Shown one piece after another: positions 11,740 to 22,522 of a DNA stretch of 64,000 nt; position 1 is the first letter of the stretch; every line of letters starts with the position of its first letter. The stretch lies in the NCBI GenBank assembly GCA_030686995.1, contig CM060709.1, positions 16,831,360 to 16,895,359 on the forward strand. Reading direction: 5' to 3'. The position numbers and the translations under genes are program-made. The notes beneath the pieces are model-generated. The model saw nothing but the letters and a program-made list of their open reading frames with translations, did not search any database and was not told the DNA's origin. The stretch comes from Artemisia argyi. Lineage: Eukaryota > Streptophyta > Magnoliopsida > Asterales > Asteraceae.

Positions 11740-13130
11740 TATTGAATCATCTTTCAATTGAATGGAATAGTTGACCAAAAGACTTGAAGTTCTCTCAGTA
11801 CGTCTTTGAATGTGTTTTAGACTAGAATTTAGGTATTATGTATTAAGATTTTTTCCACGAATGAAAATAAAGTGAAATGAGAAAATGGAATGTACTACAA
11901 AGAAGTTTAACGTTTCAAGAACGGCAGGTTGACATTTCATTTTTGGAATTTCAAAGTCTCTTGTTCAGAAAGCTCATTTATGTTATCAATACTTATCATC
12001 AATTGCTTTCATTTACGCACTTTGAGCATATCCATTAACATGTACCTGTTCGTGGTTAATAACTTTAAAGTTTAGAAAATTACACTTGGAAACAAAGATA
12101 TGAAACATAATCAAGAGCCTACTCCTGTCATTCATTTAAAAGGTTGAAAAGTTCGTTTACTGCATTGTCCTTACTTCATATGCATGTGGGAACACAAAAG
12201 AAACATTAAAACTTCATTACCACCAATTTGTCCATACGGCATAAGCATTAGGCAATATGTCTCTCTTCAACATTACAAGTCCAACATATTAACACGAGTG
12301 TAGTTTGCTTGTATACACAAAATTGCATAGTGAACACAAAAAAAGGGGGGAAAGTTGGTAAGAAGTAACAGGCCATTACTCAAAACTTTAACCATAGATA
12401 GATAAAGAATCCGAATAACCATAATTTAGATTAATGGAAATTTCAATTTAAGCTCACTTAGCTAATAAATCTCTAGCCTTTGACATGTTATTACATGCCA
12501 GAGACTACGATTGATATCTAGTCTTTCAGTTGAATGGAGTAGTTGACCAAAAATAGTTGAGGTTCTTTGAGTACGTCTTTAAACTTTTTCTTGAATTAAA
12601 TATATTTATTCCCCACTAAGTTATACGTTGTTTAGGGATTATGTATTAAATTTGTTTTCCACTAATGGAAATAAAGTGAAGTGAGAATATTAAATATGTA
12701 GATGTGTAACGTTTAAGCAGGGCAGGTTGATATTTCAAATTTGGATTTTTAAGTCTTGTTCAGAAAGCTCACTTCTGGAATCATATATGTTTTCATGAAT
12801 TGGTTTCTTTACCCATGGCATATCCACAACATGAACTTGATCATGGTTAATCACTTTGAAGCTTGGAAAATTGCACTTGGAAACAAAGATATGAAACAAT
12901 ACAAGAGCCTACTTCTGCCACTCGTTTGAATAGTAGTAGAAAAGTTCATTTCATGTGTGTCCTTACTTCTTATACTTATGCGAATATGCGTGAGGGAACA
13001 CAAAGAAGCTTGATAATTTTATTACCAGTAATATGTTAATTACTCCTCATAAGGCAAAAGCATTAAGCAGTTTGCCTCTCTTCAACATTCCAAGTATAAT
13101 CATTTCAAAAATAAAACATGCCACAATGAT
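11740..13130. repeat. diverged tandem duplication, period about 0.78 kb
   Basis: Ordered matches: TTGAATGGAATAGTTGACC (about 11757) with TTGAATGGAGTAGTTGACC (about 12529); GGCAGGTTGACATTTCA (about 11923) with GGCAGGTTGATATTTCA (about 12721); GAAACAAAGATATGAAACA (about 12089) with the same string (about 12868); CTCTTCAACATTACAAGT (about 12262) with CTCTTCAACATTCCAAGT (about 13077). No coding sense seen. Confidence 0.75.
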
Positions 13131-13997
13131 CCTTGTCTAGCATGCTTATAGTTTGGTGAAACACATTCTTTCTGAAATATAAATGGATATGTGACCAGCA
13201 AAATAATAGAAACATGATAATTTTTATTGAAGGTTCAACCACACAAAAACACGATTACCTAAGGGTAAAACTTAAGACTTCACTGGTCAAGTAATTATAA
13301 GAAGATAATAATAAGTAAACCCGGTCATTGCTTTATTTTTCCACGGCTGGTTGTCTGACTTGTCTCCTTTAGTTTTAGAAATACTTATATTAACAAAGAT
13401 TATATTCTGAAATTGTATTTCGTAAACACAAAAAAAGGGAAGAAAAAAATGGTAAAAAGTATCGGTTCAGCCCATGACTATTCTTGAAACTGATGACCCA
13501 AACCCATTTTGACCCATAACCAGACCTGTCCAGCCATTTATTCTCATTGCCTCAGTCATCTTGTGGCCTTTCTATGGTTTTGGACATCTGTGCATATCTT
13601 GTTATGGATATATCTTCACATCCAATGACAATGGTTTAAACAATTTGCATCTGAAACCATTAAAGCTGAATTCTTATTACTGACCATAACTTTGGTTGTT
13701 TGATAGGTCAAAAAGTGTGTTATATAGAGTACCATCAGGTCATCAGTAATCATCGACCGTAAATCCGAAGAAAAGACCAATTAAACTAGATGGCAAAAAG
13801 ATGTAACGCTGTGTTATTTACTCGGACACACATATCATTTGTATTCAAAGCTAGCCCAATATAGCACAATAACATAAATGAACTATAACAGTTAGCATAT
13901 CCACAACAAATTTAGTAGCTATATCTCCGAACGTACAGCTTCAGCCATAACATTCAACCTACATCAGTAAATAGGAACACATCTTTTGCAGTTTTTA

Positions 13998-14343
13998 TTC
14001 TACTTCTATAAACCATTATGAGAATTTGGGACAATGCTAAGTTGTCCTTTATATGGAATCAAGATTATTGCATACGTTCAGATTTGGGTCAATGCTAAGT
14101 TGTCCTTTATATGGAATCATTTGTAAACCGTATATTCTACTTCTATAAACCATTATGAGAATTTGGGTCAATGCTAAGTTTATATGGAATCATTTGTAAA
14201 CCGTATATTCTACTTCTATAAACCATTATGAGAATTTGGGTCAATGCTAAGTTGTCCTTTATATGGAATCAAGATTATTGCATACGTTCAGATTTAAAGC
14301 AAGAATGAATGAACAAAAAATATTTAATTAGACTTTTAATAAA
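13998..14343. repeat. short interrupted tandem repeat ending in the MULE-1 target motif
   Basis: TCTACTTCTATAAACCATTA starts near 13999, 14135 and 14209. Each is followed by AGAATTTGGG(T/A)CAATGCTAAG. The last unit runs through AAGCAAGAATGAATGAAC into AAATATTTAATTAGAC, the sequence into which MULE-1 inserted in another copy (15141-15231 plus 36541 onward). Confidence 0.75.
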
Positions 14344-15140
14344 GGGCAAATAGCATAAAAAGGTACTCAACTTATGTCTAATTTCAATTTAAGGTACCCA
14401 TCTATTTTTTTCTCAATTTAATGTATCGAACTTTTTTTTTTTTTGTTGCAATGTAAGACAATTTGTAGGTTACCCGGTTACAAATATAACATGAGCAGGT
14501 TACCCACTTTTTCCAGCAACCTATTTTCTCGGCGACATGTTACTTCCAACCTGTCAAATTCAGATGACCTCCCCAAATTTAGGCAACCTGATTTGGGATC
14601 AACCATAAGATTACAACATAAAACCCCAACAATCAATAAATTCTAAAAAACAATCAAACCCATTGTGAAGAAGCCATGAAAATAAAAATAGCATATTTGA
14701 TTGAGGATGTTCGGTTAGTGGTTTATACTTTATAAGGAATCGAAAATTTAAGAAGACACTTGTCCTAAAATAAAGGGTTATGATTTTAACCATGCTTCTA
14801 ATCTTGGTGATGCAATTGATACTGTTAATCAAATACTGTAGCTATTTTATTTTAATTAGGTATTTCTTCTTGAATATGTGTTGTGATGTATGGCGTGTTG
14901 GATATTGTTTCAGGTTTTAATATATAGGAACAAACAAAGTATAATGATATATCTTAGAAGGAAGACTCGATGAGAAGAAAGTATTTTGGCCGGAAATTTG
15001 TCAGAATATGGCTGAAGAAGATGATGTTGACCGGCAACCCATTGTGCATGTAAAAGTTTCCCAACATTGCAATAAAAAAAAGTTTGATACATTAAATTGA
15101 GAAAAAAATAGTTGAGTACCTTAAATTGAAATTAGATAAT
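14344..15140. mobile_element. non-autonomous inverted-repeat element (MITE-like)
   Basis: The left arm (about 14376-14456: TCTAATTTCAATTTAAGGTA then TCTCAATTTAATGTATC) is the reverse complement of the right arm (about 15061-15140). The left side has about 30 bp more than the right, so the right end looks clipped. The interior (GGTTACCCGG, GGCGACATG, GGCAACCC) has no transposase frame. It is flanked by two copies of the same local repeat, so it may have been involved in the duplication. Superfamily not assigned. Confidence 0.6.
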
Positions 15141-15231
15141 TTGGGTCAATGTTAACTTGTCCTTTATATGGAATCAAGATTATTGCATACATTCAGATTT
15201 AAAGCAAGAATGAATGAACAAAAAATATTTA
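15141..15231. repeat. second copy of local repeat, MULE-1 insertion site
   Basis: TTGGGTCAATGTTAACTTGT...GAATGAACAAAAAATATTTA repeats 14236-14326 with few changes. Its last 9 bp (15223-15231, AAATATTTA) are the left target duplication of MULE-1. Confidence 0.85.
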
Positions 15232-15420
15232 GGGTAAAATGCAAAAATGGTCCCTAAACTATCAAGAAATCGCAAAAATGAGACCGAGACAAAAAGTCAC
15301 GTAAAAAAGCCACTAACGTTACGCAAATTTGCAAAAAAAACCACCGAGAGGCATTTTCCGTTAGTTTTCCCGTTAAGTGCCATGTCACTGAGGATAGTAT
15401 TGTCATTTCACGGTTTCCCG
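15232..15420 (+). repeat. MULE-1 left terminal inverted repeat
   Basis: About 189 bp, matching 36352-36540 in reverse complement with scattered differences (for example GGTCCCTAAAC against GGTCTCTAAAC). The shared block includes TTCCGTTAGTTTTCCCGTTA. Confidence 0.92.
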
Positions 15421-15568
15421 GGTACTAAGTGCCCGTGTAGTTACACTGTAGATTGAAGGACTAAATTTGCAATCGAAAGTTTGCCTTTTTACACACTTTA
15501 CACTATCCAGTAATTAAATATGACCGTTGCATCACATTATTTCACACTTTCCAATATCCGGCAATAAT

Positions 15569-15868
15569 ATGGTCTTGATTTGTGACTTTAGGAAACAATC
15601 AACAATCAAAACAAGCTGGACAAACAGGAACCTAGCACGACGATTCTACTCTTGTCCTTCATGTGGATTTATTGGATGGACGGATCCTCCAATGTGTTGC
15701 CGAGCAGTCACTGTGATTCCTGGCCTGTTGAGGGCTAGGAATGAACTTGAAGAAGAGTTGGAGGAGCATTTGAGGTTGATGAGGGAGAAGGATCAGCAGT
15801 TGAAGAAGCTCAAAAAGTTTCTTATTTTTAGTTGGGTCTTTTTTTTCATTGTCTTTAAGTTGCTTTAG
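15569..15868 (+). CDS. GRF-type zinc-finger protein carried by MULE-1
   Basis: Plus-strand ORF, 99 codons from ATG 15569 (an in-frame non-ATG extension reaches 15527). It shows the GRF pattern: IC at the start, TSWTNRN, ARRFYSCPSCGFIGWTDPP, then MCCRAVTVIPGLLRARN. A charged coiled-coil (NELEEELEEHL...EKDQQLKKLKK) and a C-terminal hydrophobic segment (FLIFSWVFFFIVF) follow. This is the usual build of short plant GRF proteins with a C-terminal membrane tail. GRF fingers bind single-stranded nucleic acid in some proteins; the role here is unknown. It converges on the minus-strand transposase, separated by about 0.6 kb. The frame is intact although the transposase is dead. The first zinc ligand pair appears reduced, so the site may be degenerate. 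Confidence 0.62.
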   Translation: MVLICDFRKQSTIKTSWTNRNLARRFYSCPSCGFIGWTDPPMCCRAVTVIPGLLRARNELEEELEEHLRLMREKDQQLKKLKKFLIFSWVFFFIVFKLL

Positions 15869-16183
15869 GTTGGTATGTAGGTGTATTGACATCTTTCTGG
15901 GTTGTATCATCACAGGGTTTAAGGTCATCCCTGGTTTGTATTGACCTTCATGTTAATAAAAAATGTTTGATTTTTGCACTAAAGTGGGATCATGGTTGTT
16001 TTGGTTGTTGTTATTATAAGAAGACAAATGTAGTCAATAATGTTCATTTTACTTGCAGAATCAATATGCAGTAAACTTGGTTTCTGGTTCCTTATCAACT
16101 TTGACTTACAAAAGTCAAAACAAGTTTGCGTCATTCGGTATACTTAAGTAGTGGGCATGTTGGGTCATTCAATATACATAAGA

Positions 16184-16275
16184 ATATGATGATGGCAAAC
16201 CACAAATTGTGCACAACATTATGTAGTAAATAAGTATATGATGATGGCAAACCACAAATTGTGCACAACATTATG
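16184..16275. repeat. 40-bp direct repeat, period 52
   Basis: ATATGATGATGGCAAACCAC through CACAACATTATG occurs at 16184-16223 and 16236-16275 with no differences. It lies between the GRF gene and the transposase 3' end. Confidence 0.85.
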
Positions 16276-17635
16276 CAACAAATAATGATGGTAAATCAAA
16301 ATGAAAACAAATAACATTCCTAATTAATCAAGTCTAAAAAACAAATCACGTACAAATTATTGTCTAGAAGACAGAAACTCAGTTACACAATCCATACACT
16401 CATTGTGTTAAAACACAGGAAATAACCAACCCAAGGTTATTGCACCATCACAATTGTGTTGACTCACTTGGCGATTTTGGCTTTTCTCTTGATCATATTC
16501 TTCCTTTGACCTCCACCATTCCCAGTAGATTGTGATACATGACTTGCTTGTGTTCCAACTTGATGACTTGGCCCTCCTGCTACCTCACTTACTTGTGTTC
16601 CAACTGGCTGGCTTAGCCCTGCTCCCACCTCTGTTCCAGAAGATCCCACTGGCTGAGTAGATCTTTCTAGTACCTCATCTGGTACTCCTTCCCTTCTTGT
16701 TCTCCCTTGGTTGACTCTTCGTCCCGTACAAACTCTCTTATTTTGACCCTGCCCACCACATGCACCACATTTGACAGTCTTGCCCCTCTTTGATAGCTTC
16801 CCATTTTTCACCATTGATTTTTTCATAACCTGTTCAGCAATCTCATCCTTTGACACTCTTCTCTTTTTCCGTGGTCTTCCAATTGGAACATGGTGGTGAG
16901 GTGGCTTTAGGTTGCTAGGAATATGGCATTTGGGCCAAAAGGGTGGACCAGCAATTCCTTCAATCTTGTGTTGATACATCTCCTTCCACGTAGTTAACCA
17001 ATAACATGGGGATACATAGTCCTCTGGGATCGGAACCTGGTTGTCAATTGACTCCTTGTTGTGTTTAGCCATGTCGTTGATAGCCGCAACAGCATGCTTA
17101 CATGGAATACCAGTGAGTTCCCATCTCCTACATGTGCATTCCCTTTTTGGCATATTCACAACACATTTGTCACCCCAAGCTCCCTTACACTGGTATGTAT
17201 CCCCCCCACCCCATAAAACATTATACTTATTTGCTTCCTCCTTGATGTTTTCTAAAATTTTAGTTGCTGTTGGGGTTAAGGGACCTTCACATCTGTCTAT
17301 TAAATGCTGCACACTAACACTTCTCTTCACAAGATACTCCTTGATGTACTCCAAACAACCAATGATTGGTTGATCTCTGCCGGCCACTAACTTGCTATTG
17401 AACGATTCACATAAGTTGTTAAGAAGGATGTCACACTTAGCTCTCCCTGTAAGCAGTATATCAATATGAACATCATTTTCAATCTTATTAATATTACAGA
17501 TGAAAGTCGTAATATGTGTATATTGTACCTGAAAAATGTGACCTTGACCATGATGATGCTGGTATCTTCCTTAACCAGTCATAAGCTTTAGAGTCCATTG
17601 ATTTTAGCTCTTCCATTCCTCTATTAAACTCAGCG

Positions 17636-17728
17636 ACTGTTGATGCTCTAGCACACCTCCAAACAAGTTCCTTGATATTCTCTCCCTTGAATAACTGTGG
17701 ATGCTCTAGCACACCTCCAAACAAGTTC
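17636..17728. repeat. 35-bp direct repeat at the deletion junction
   Basis: ACTGT(T/G)GATGCTCTAGC...AAACAAGTTC at 17636-17670 and 17694-17728, one mismatch. The outer copy abuts the point where the DDE part is missing, so it looks like templated filler DNA. Confidence 0.8.
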
Positions 17729-17832
17729 TTCATGGTCACCCTCAATTCGTTTCTGAGTAAATTCCCTTGCTCTGGAACAAGTCTTCATCTGTAATTTGGG
17801 ATTGTTGCCCTTCTTGTTCTAGACCATCAACG

Positions 17833-17930
17833 CGACTTACAGGTGGTTGCGCAGCAAGAATGTCTGTGTCACCAACAACTCGACTTACAGGTGGTTGCGC
17901 AGCAGGAGTGTCTGTGTCAATTATTTGGGT
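17833..17930. repeat. 48-bp in-frame tandem repeat in transposase spacer
   Basis: CGACTTACAGGTGGTTGCGC begins at 17833 and 17881, encoding two copies of a 16-residue unit (AAQPPVSRV...). It lies in the low-complexity linker after the N-terminal domain. Confidence 0.8.
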
Positions 17931-18310
17931 TTGACCCTCAGCTTGTTCTCGAACAGCAATCATAGTCACAGGTGATTAAGCATTGGTACCATCAATTGAA
18001 TGATTAGCTTGTTCTGGACCCATGGTACGATCATTTGAAGGCTCCACTGGTACTTCATCCGTTATTTTTGATTTTCGGGCTCTTTTGGCTCTTTTGCGTT
18101 TAGCCTCAACATAAATCTCTATCTCTCTATGTGTTGGAACCAAATTTAACATGTTCATGACATCGTCATCATTCTGCAAGGGTAACAACCCAACATCCAA
18201 TGTCTCCCCTGGTACCCTATAATGACACCCTGCAACCCCACCTTTGACACCTATGTCAGCTACCAACGCTTCAAAGGCGTAAAAGTTAAACAGGTCATAA
18301 TCAACACAAT

Positions 18311-18315
18311 CATAC
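18311..18315. repeat. target-site duplication CATAC (left)
   Basis: CATAC; the identical 5 bp occurs at 35754-35758. Confidence 0.92.
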
Positions 18316-19950
18316 TGTGACAACTGGCAAAATAGGGAGCCATTTTGATAAACCCGCATTACATTAAAATTATAAATTTGGAATTTTTGAAAGTTTATTT
18401 TGACGAGATGTTTTATGAACGTTGGTACATGATTTTTAATCGTACGATATTTAAGGGAATCGATTATTTATTTATGGTTTGATTTGGTTCGTTCGCGATG
18501 ATTTATTTTCAGATCATTATTTTTGGCACTACATCGACTCCGGCACTAGGTTAACCTAACAATTTTTAATTATATTTTATGGTTGGATCGGATATTATTA
18601 TTTTTGGAACGGGTTCAGTTTGAAAGACATTTGGTTATTTGAGTGTCGGGTTTGATCCGTGTATTGACATCGGGCTACTCAAACCCCTTACACTCCTCAC
18701 ATTTATTATTATTATTATCAAATTTATTTTTTTTTTCTTTTGAGTAAACCTAAAATCGTCCTTGTGTGAACCGAATCCCACAAACACACCTTCACCCTCA
18801 CCACTTTATTTCTCTCTTTCTCTTCTTTGAAACACAACCACCACCGCACCCTTATTTCCACCGTAGCGCCGCCACCGCCACTCTCCCACTAAAAACAACA
18901 CCACCATCTTCACCAACTTTTCGCAATCTATCTTTTGGTACTAACCACGCGCGAATTGGACCACCCTATCACCTATTTCGAATTTAATCCTCACGAGTTC
19001 ATCACCACTTTTTAGTATTTCTTGAAGGTCTCTTCGATTTGGCTTTGGTTTTGAAGGTAGGTCGAGTTTTTGACTCGAGTTGTGGGTTTGAGCCGCGACC
19101 TTGGGTCACGGATTTCTTGATCTTTTCGGGTTTTATGATTTTTGATACATGAATCAAGTGGGTTTTGATAATAATGAGTTAAATGGAGGTTTGGTATCCG
19201 GGTGATGATTTTTCCGATGGGTCGAGCCTCGACCGAGAGCTAATGCTCTCGGTTTGGGTGGTTTTTGGGTCGATTTCTTGACCTTTGATGTATATATTTG
19301 ATCTTGGTGCCATTTGTGATGTTTGGTTTGCTCTCGGTTATGTTTGGTCGACCGATTTGGTCGTTTGGTTTCTTGGCCGACACCCCCAAGGGGGGCTGTT
19401 TTGGTTCGGTTGAGCTCGAAGGCTAGCCGAGACCCATGGGTCTCGAGTGTGGCTTCCGTTTCATGTTTCGAGCATATGTTGACCCGGGTTGACTTGGTAA
19501 CTCAACCCGTAACTTGCTTGGTTTTCGGACAATATGTTACTTGTTGTTTTATTATTTATGTTTTGTTGTGATTGGGATGTTGGACATTGGTATATTATTC
19601 GGACATGATGTGGTATTTCTTGATTTCGGGTTATTATTGGAGTTGTGTTGACGAGTATGGAATTGGGGACCGATTGTGAGACGGTCGATTAGATGACGGA
19701 GATAGGTTAGTTGGGTGCCGTAGTCGGACCCTCATGTTGTAGCACGTGGTATTGGGATTGATTTGGACGGAGTTGATTTATTATTGTGACTTGATTCTTA
19801 TTATTTGGACTTGGACTATAAGCCGAGAGTCATGACTCGGACATGTGACCAAATTCTAGGACTCGATAAACATTTATAATTCAATATTAAAAATAATACT
19901 CGTAATACTATTATTAAGAATATAATCGTTTACATACGTATATAGACGTG

Positions 19951-19951
<1 letters not shown>

Positions 19952-20030
<79 letters not shown>
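19952..20030. repeat. (TA)n microsatellite in 5' LTR
   Basis: About 39 TA units. The matching tract in the 3' LTR (33812-33902) is longer. Confidence 0.95.
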
Positions 20031-20033
<3 letters not shown>

Positions 20034-20518
20034 GCGTATATTAATAATAATACGATCACGAGTAAATGTATAATAATATAACGATAGTTATTATACTATG
20101 CAAATAGTGTAATAAATATCGAAATATTGTTATGAATAATAACTATGAATAATAAGTCGGGTGAATAATAACTAAAACATGATTTTTATAAATTTAGAAA
20201 CTTATCGAGTTATACGAGTTGTGGTTCTTTAAAGTCCAAGTGGGCTTTATATTGTGACTCTTGTGTTGTCACGGATATATGACGATTAATATAAACATTT
20301 TATATATCAAGTGACTTATTCTAGATCGAGTTATCTGACGATATAAAATGAGTATATTAATGGGCATTGTATCCCACGACGCCCATAGGTTGTGGTATAT
20401 GTTTTAGGGTAATAAATTACTATGTATCTCGTGGAATTTGGCCGATTCGACGATATAGATAGGGAATTTATTGGACTACGATATATACCAAATAGGATTC
20501 TTTGTGCAATGTGCTTTA

Positions 20519-20940
20519 GGTTGGGTAGAATCTTGGAACGATATATTACGTAAATAAATATGGGAGATTACAAAATCGACGGATTTGATAAGCTTCGATA
20601 ATTATTTAAATAATATGTTGGGCTAACATTAGACCTATAATTGGTTTATTTATTTCGTTGTTATGGCTTTTTGGTTTGAGTTGTGTCGACCCTCCACCCA
20701 TATGGATAGAATCTTGGAACGATATATTAGGTTGGGTAGAATCTTGGAACGATATATTACGTAAATAAATATGGGAGATTACCAAATCGACGGATTTGAT
20801 AAGCTTCGATAATTATTTAAATAATATGTTGGGCTAACATTAGACCTATAATTGGTTTATTTATTTCGTTGTTATGGCTTTTTGGTTTGAGTTGTGTCAA
20901 CCCTCCACCCATATGGATACCAAACGTCGAATTTCAAATT
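20519..20940. repeat. 211-bp tandem duplication private to the 5' LTR
   Basis: GGTTGGGTAGAATCTTGGAA occurs at 20519 and 20730, and each is followed by the same ~190 bp ending CCTCCACCCATATGGATA. The 3' LTR has the unit once (about 34393). A short extra AGAATCTTGGAACGATATAT lies at the junction. Confidence 0.88.
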
Positions 20941-21273
20941 AATATGAAGTTAATTCGAGAAATGGATATTTTTGGAAAGTAAAATGGAATACGTTCGGGA
21001 ATGGGAATATTCGATTTTGAGGAAATGATTTCTGAACGAGTTTGATATTGTTAGGAAGTGCCGAGTCTGTAGTCGCCGTTACGTGAGTTGCTTGAGATTA
21101 CTTATGTCTTTCTTCTATCATTTCTTTTGAGGATTTGCTGGACTTGAGGTGAGTCATAGCCCCACTTTTTACTCTTGAACTTTGTTCTCAATACTTGGGG
21201 TGAGAAATGTGCAAATGTTTTATGTGGACTATTATCGCTTTTTGATTTCAAAACTTGCTATGCTTATAGAACT

Positions 21274-21615
21274 ACGTAGAGCGAGGCCTAGACTTGAGCT
21301 AGGTAATCTATTGATTTGGTTATTGAGCGAGGCCTAGACTTGAGCTAGGTAAGCTATTGATTTGGTTGTTGAGCGAGGCCTAGTCCCGAACTAGGTAAGC
21401 TATTGAATTGGTTATAGAGCGAGGCCTAGCCTAGAGCTACGTAAGCTAAACAACGAGGCCTAGACTAGATCTAGGTAAGTTGAACATGTCGTATCCTTAT
21501 GAATGTTGGGTATGTCGTATCCTTACGCATACATATTGAGCGTGGCCTAGACTAGATCTAGGTAAGCTATTGGATTGATTATAGAGCGATGCCTAGACTT
21601 GATCTAGGTAAGCTA
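21274..21615. repeat. 46-bp tandem array in 5' LTR
   Basis: GCGAGGCCTAG motifs at 21281, 21327, 21373 and 21419 (period 46), each followed by CTAGGTAAGCTATTGA. Shorter, altered units continue to about 21615. The counterpart is at 34932-35285. Confidence 0.85.
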
Positions 21616-22095
21616 TTGATTGGATTGATTTGAGCTATAGCGTGCACCTATAGGGATGATTTGAATTGGTTGGATTATTTTGGTTGGATGATTGAGCCCT
21701 AGTCTAGCTAGCAAGCGTTTTGCGTGTATGTCCACTATATTGAATTATGAATTTAAACCTATGATCTCACCAGCGAAAGCTGACTTTTTGCACGTTTTCT
21801 CAGGTAATTAAGTGATGCTCTATGGATGCTTGGGATTGGAGGCTTGGCATTGGCACCGGTTATGGATCTATATTTCTAAAACTCTGATAACTATTGTGGA
21901 CTTTTTTTTTTTTCTTTTGGGCCTTACTTTGGATAATTGTTGGAATAAATGTAAACTTTAAAACCCGTTTTGGTTTCTTTTTTCCTATGTTTACTTTATC
22001 TCGTTCTTTCATGACTTTGAATGGATACCAATCCCCGTAGCACCCCGAAAACTTGTGAGTCTTCCACTGTATCAAATTTTGGGGGTGTTACAGAT

Positions 22096-22107
22096 TGGTA
22101 TCAGAGC
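22096..22107 (+). promoter_or_regulatory. primer-binding site (initiator tRNA-Met)
   Basis: TGGTATCAGAGC, 3 bp after the 5' LTR end, complementary to the 3' end of plant initiator tRNA-Met. Confidence 0.93.
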
Positions 22108-22522
22108 CAAGGTTATAGAGAACTAGGTAAATAGACACCTAAACTATAACCGATTTTTATAGAAAACGATCCTCGACCATTGCCCGCCAGCCCGCCAAGC
22201 CGAAGCATCATTGTTATTATTCAGGTATATTGAGATGATTATTAGATTTGGGATTTCTTGAGATGATTTGAGGATTTGAGGTTTATTGATTTAGTGATAT
22301 GATGGCGTTTTAAGGAATTATATGGCGTGTTGAGGAATTATATGCGTTTTGAGGAATTATATGGTTTAATTATTTTATGAACGATTTTAGTAATGCGGTA
22401 TTTAAATCTTTCTTGATATATATGATTTGGAATTATATGATGATTTTTGGATATGGTATTTTGAGTTCGCGGTTTAGTTGTTTTGAAACACTTACACCTA
22501 CCCTACGCCGTTGTCACAGACT

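Larger units (their letters stand above)
8704..13997. other. intergenic, no gene seen
   Basis: AT-rich, stops in all frames. Contents: GGGTTC/GGGC-rich degenerate motifs at about 9395-9540, a perfect stem-loop (9881-9970), and an old tandem duplication (about 11740-13130) with a weaker related piece at about 11180-11290. Short open frames at 9277 and 10040 show no coding character. Confidence 0.6.
16464..18315 (-). pseudogene. MULE-1 transposase (MURA-like), DDE core deleted, stop, split exon
   Basis: Reading on minus: a PB1-like/MuDR N-terminal domain begins in the exon at 35852-35754 and resumes at 18310 (CVDYDLFNFYAFEALV). A basic segment (KRKRAKRARKSK) follows, then an in-frame TAA at 17974-17976. 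Next is a spacer with a 16-residue repeat, then the C-terminal half (ELVWRCARASTVAEFNRGMEEL), an intron (GT near 17530, AG near 17418) and a SWIM finger, CTCRRWELTGIPCKH (about 17130-17086). A CX2C knuckle-like tail (CGACGGQGQNKRVC) ends the protein. The region that should hold the DDE triad is missing between about 17760 and 17728. The nested gypsy insertion adds a further break, so no active enzyme is possible. Confidence 0.85.
18316..22092 (+). repeat. 5' LTR of Tekay-like element (3,777 bp)
   Basis: Starts TGTGACAACTGGC, ends GGGGGTGTTACA. It contains (TA)n at about 19952-20030, a 211-bp duplication absent from the 3' LTR, and a 46-bp tandem array. An 82-codon open frame at 19323-19571 is also in the 3' LTR, as expected from LTR identity. 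Confidence 0.94.

Noticed and set aside
19323..19571. 82-codon ORF in the 5' LTR, repeated at 33182-33430
   Set aside because: Its conservation is explained by LTR identity; no domain, start context or separate evidence of coding.
19874..20059. Minus-strand ORF of Ile/Tyr repeats
   Set aside because: Pure translation of the (TA)n microsatellite.
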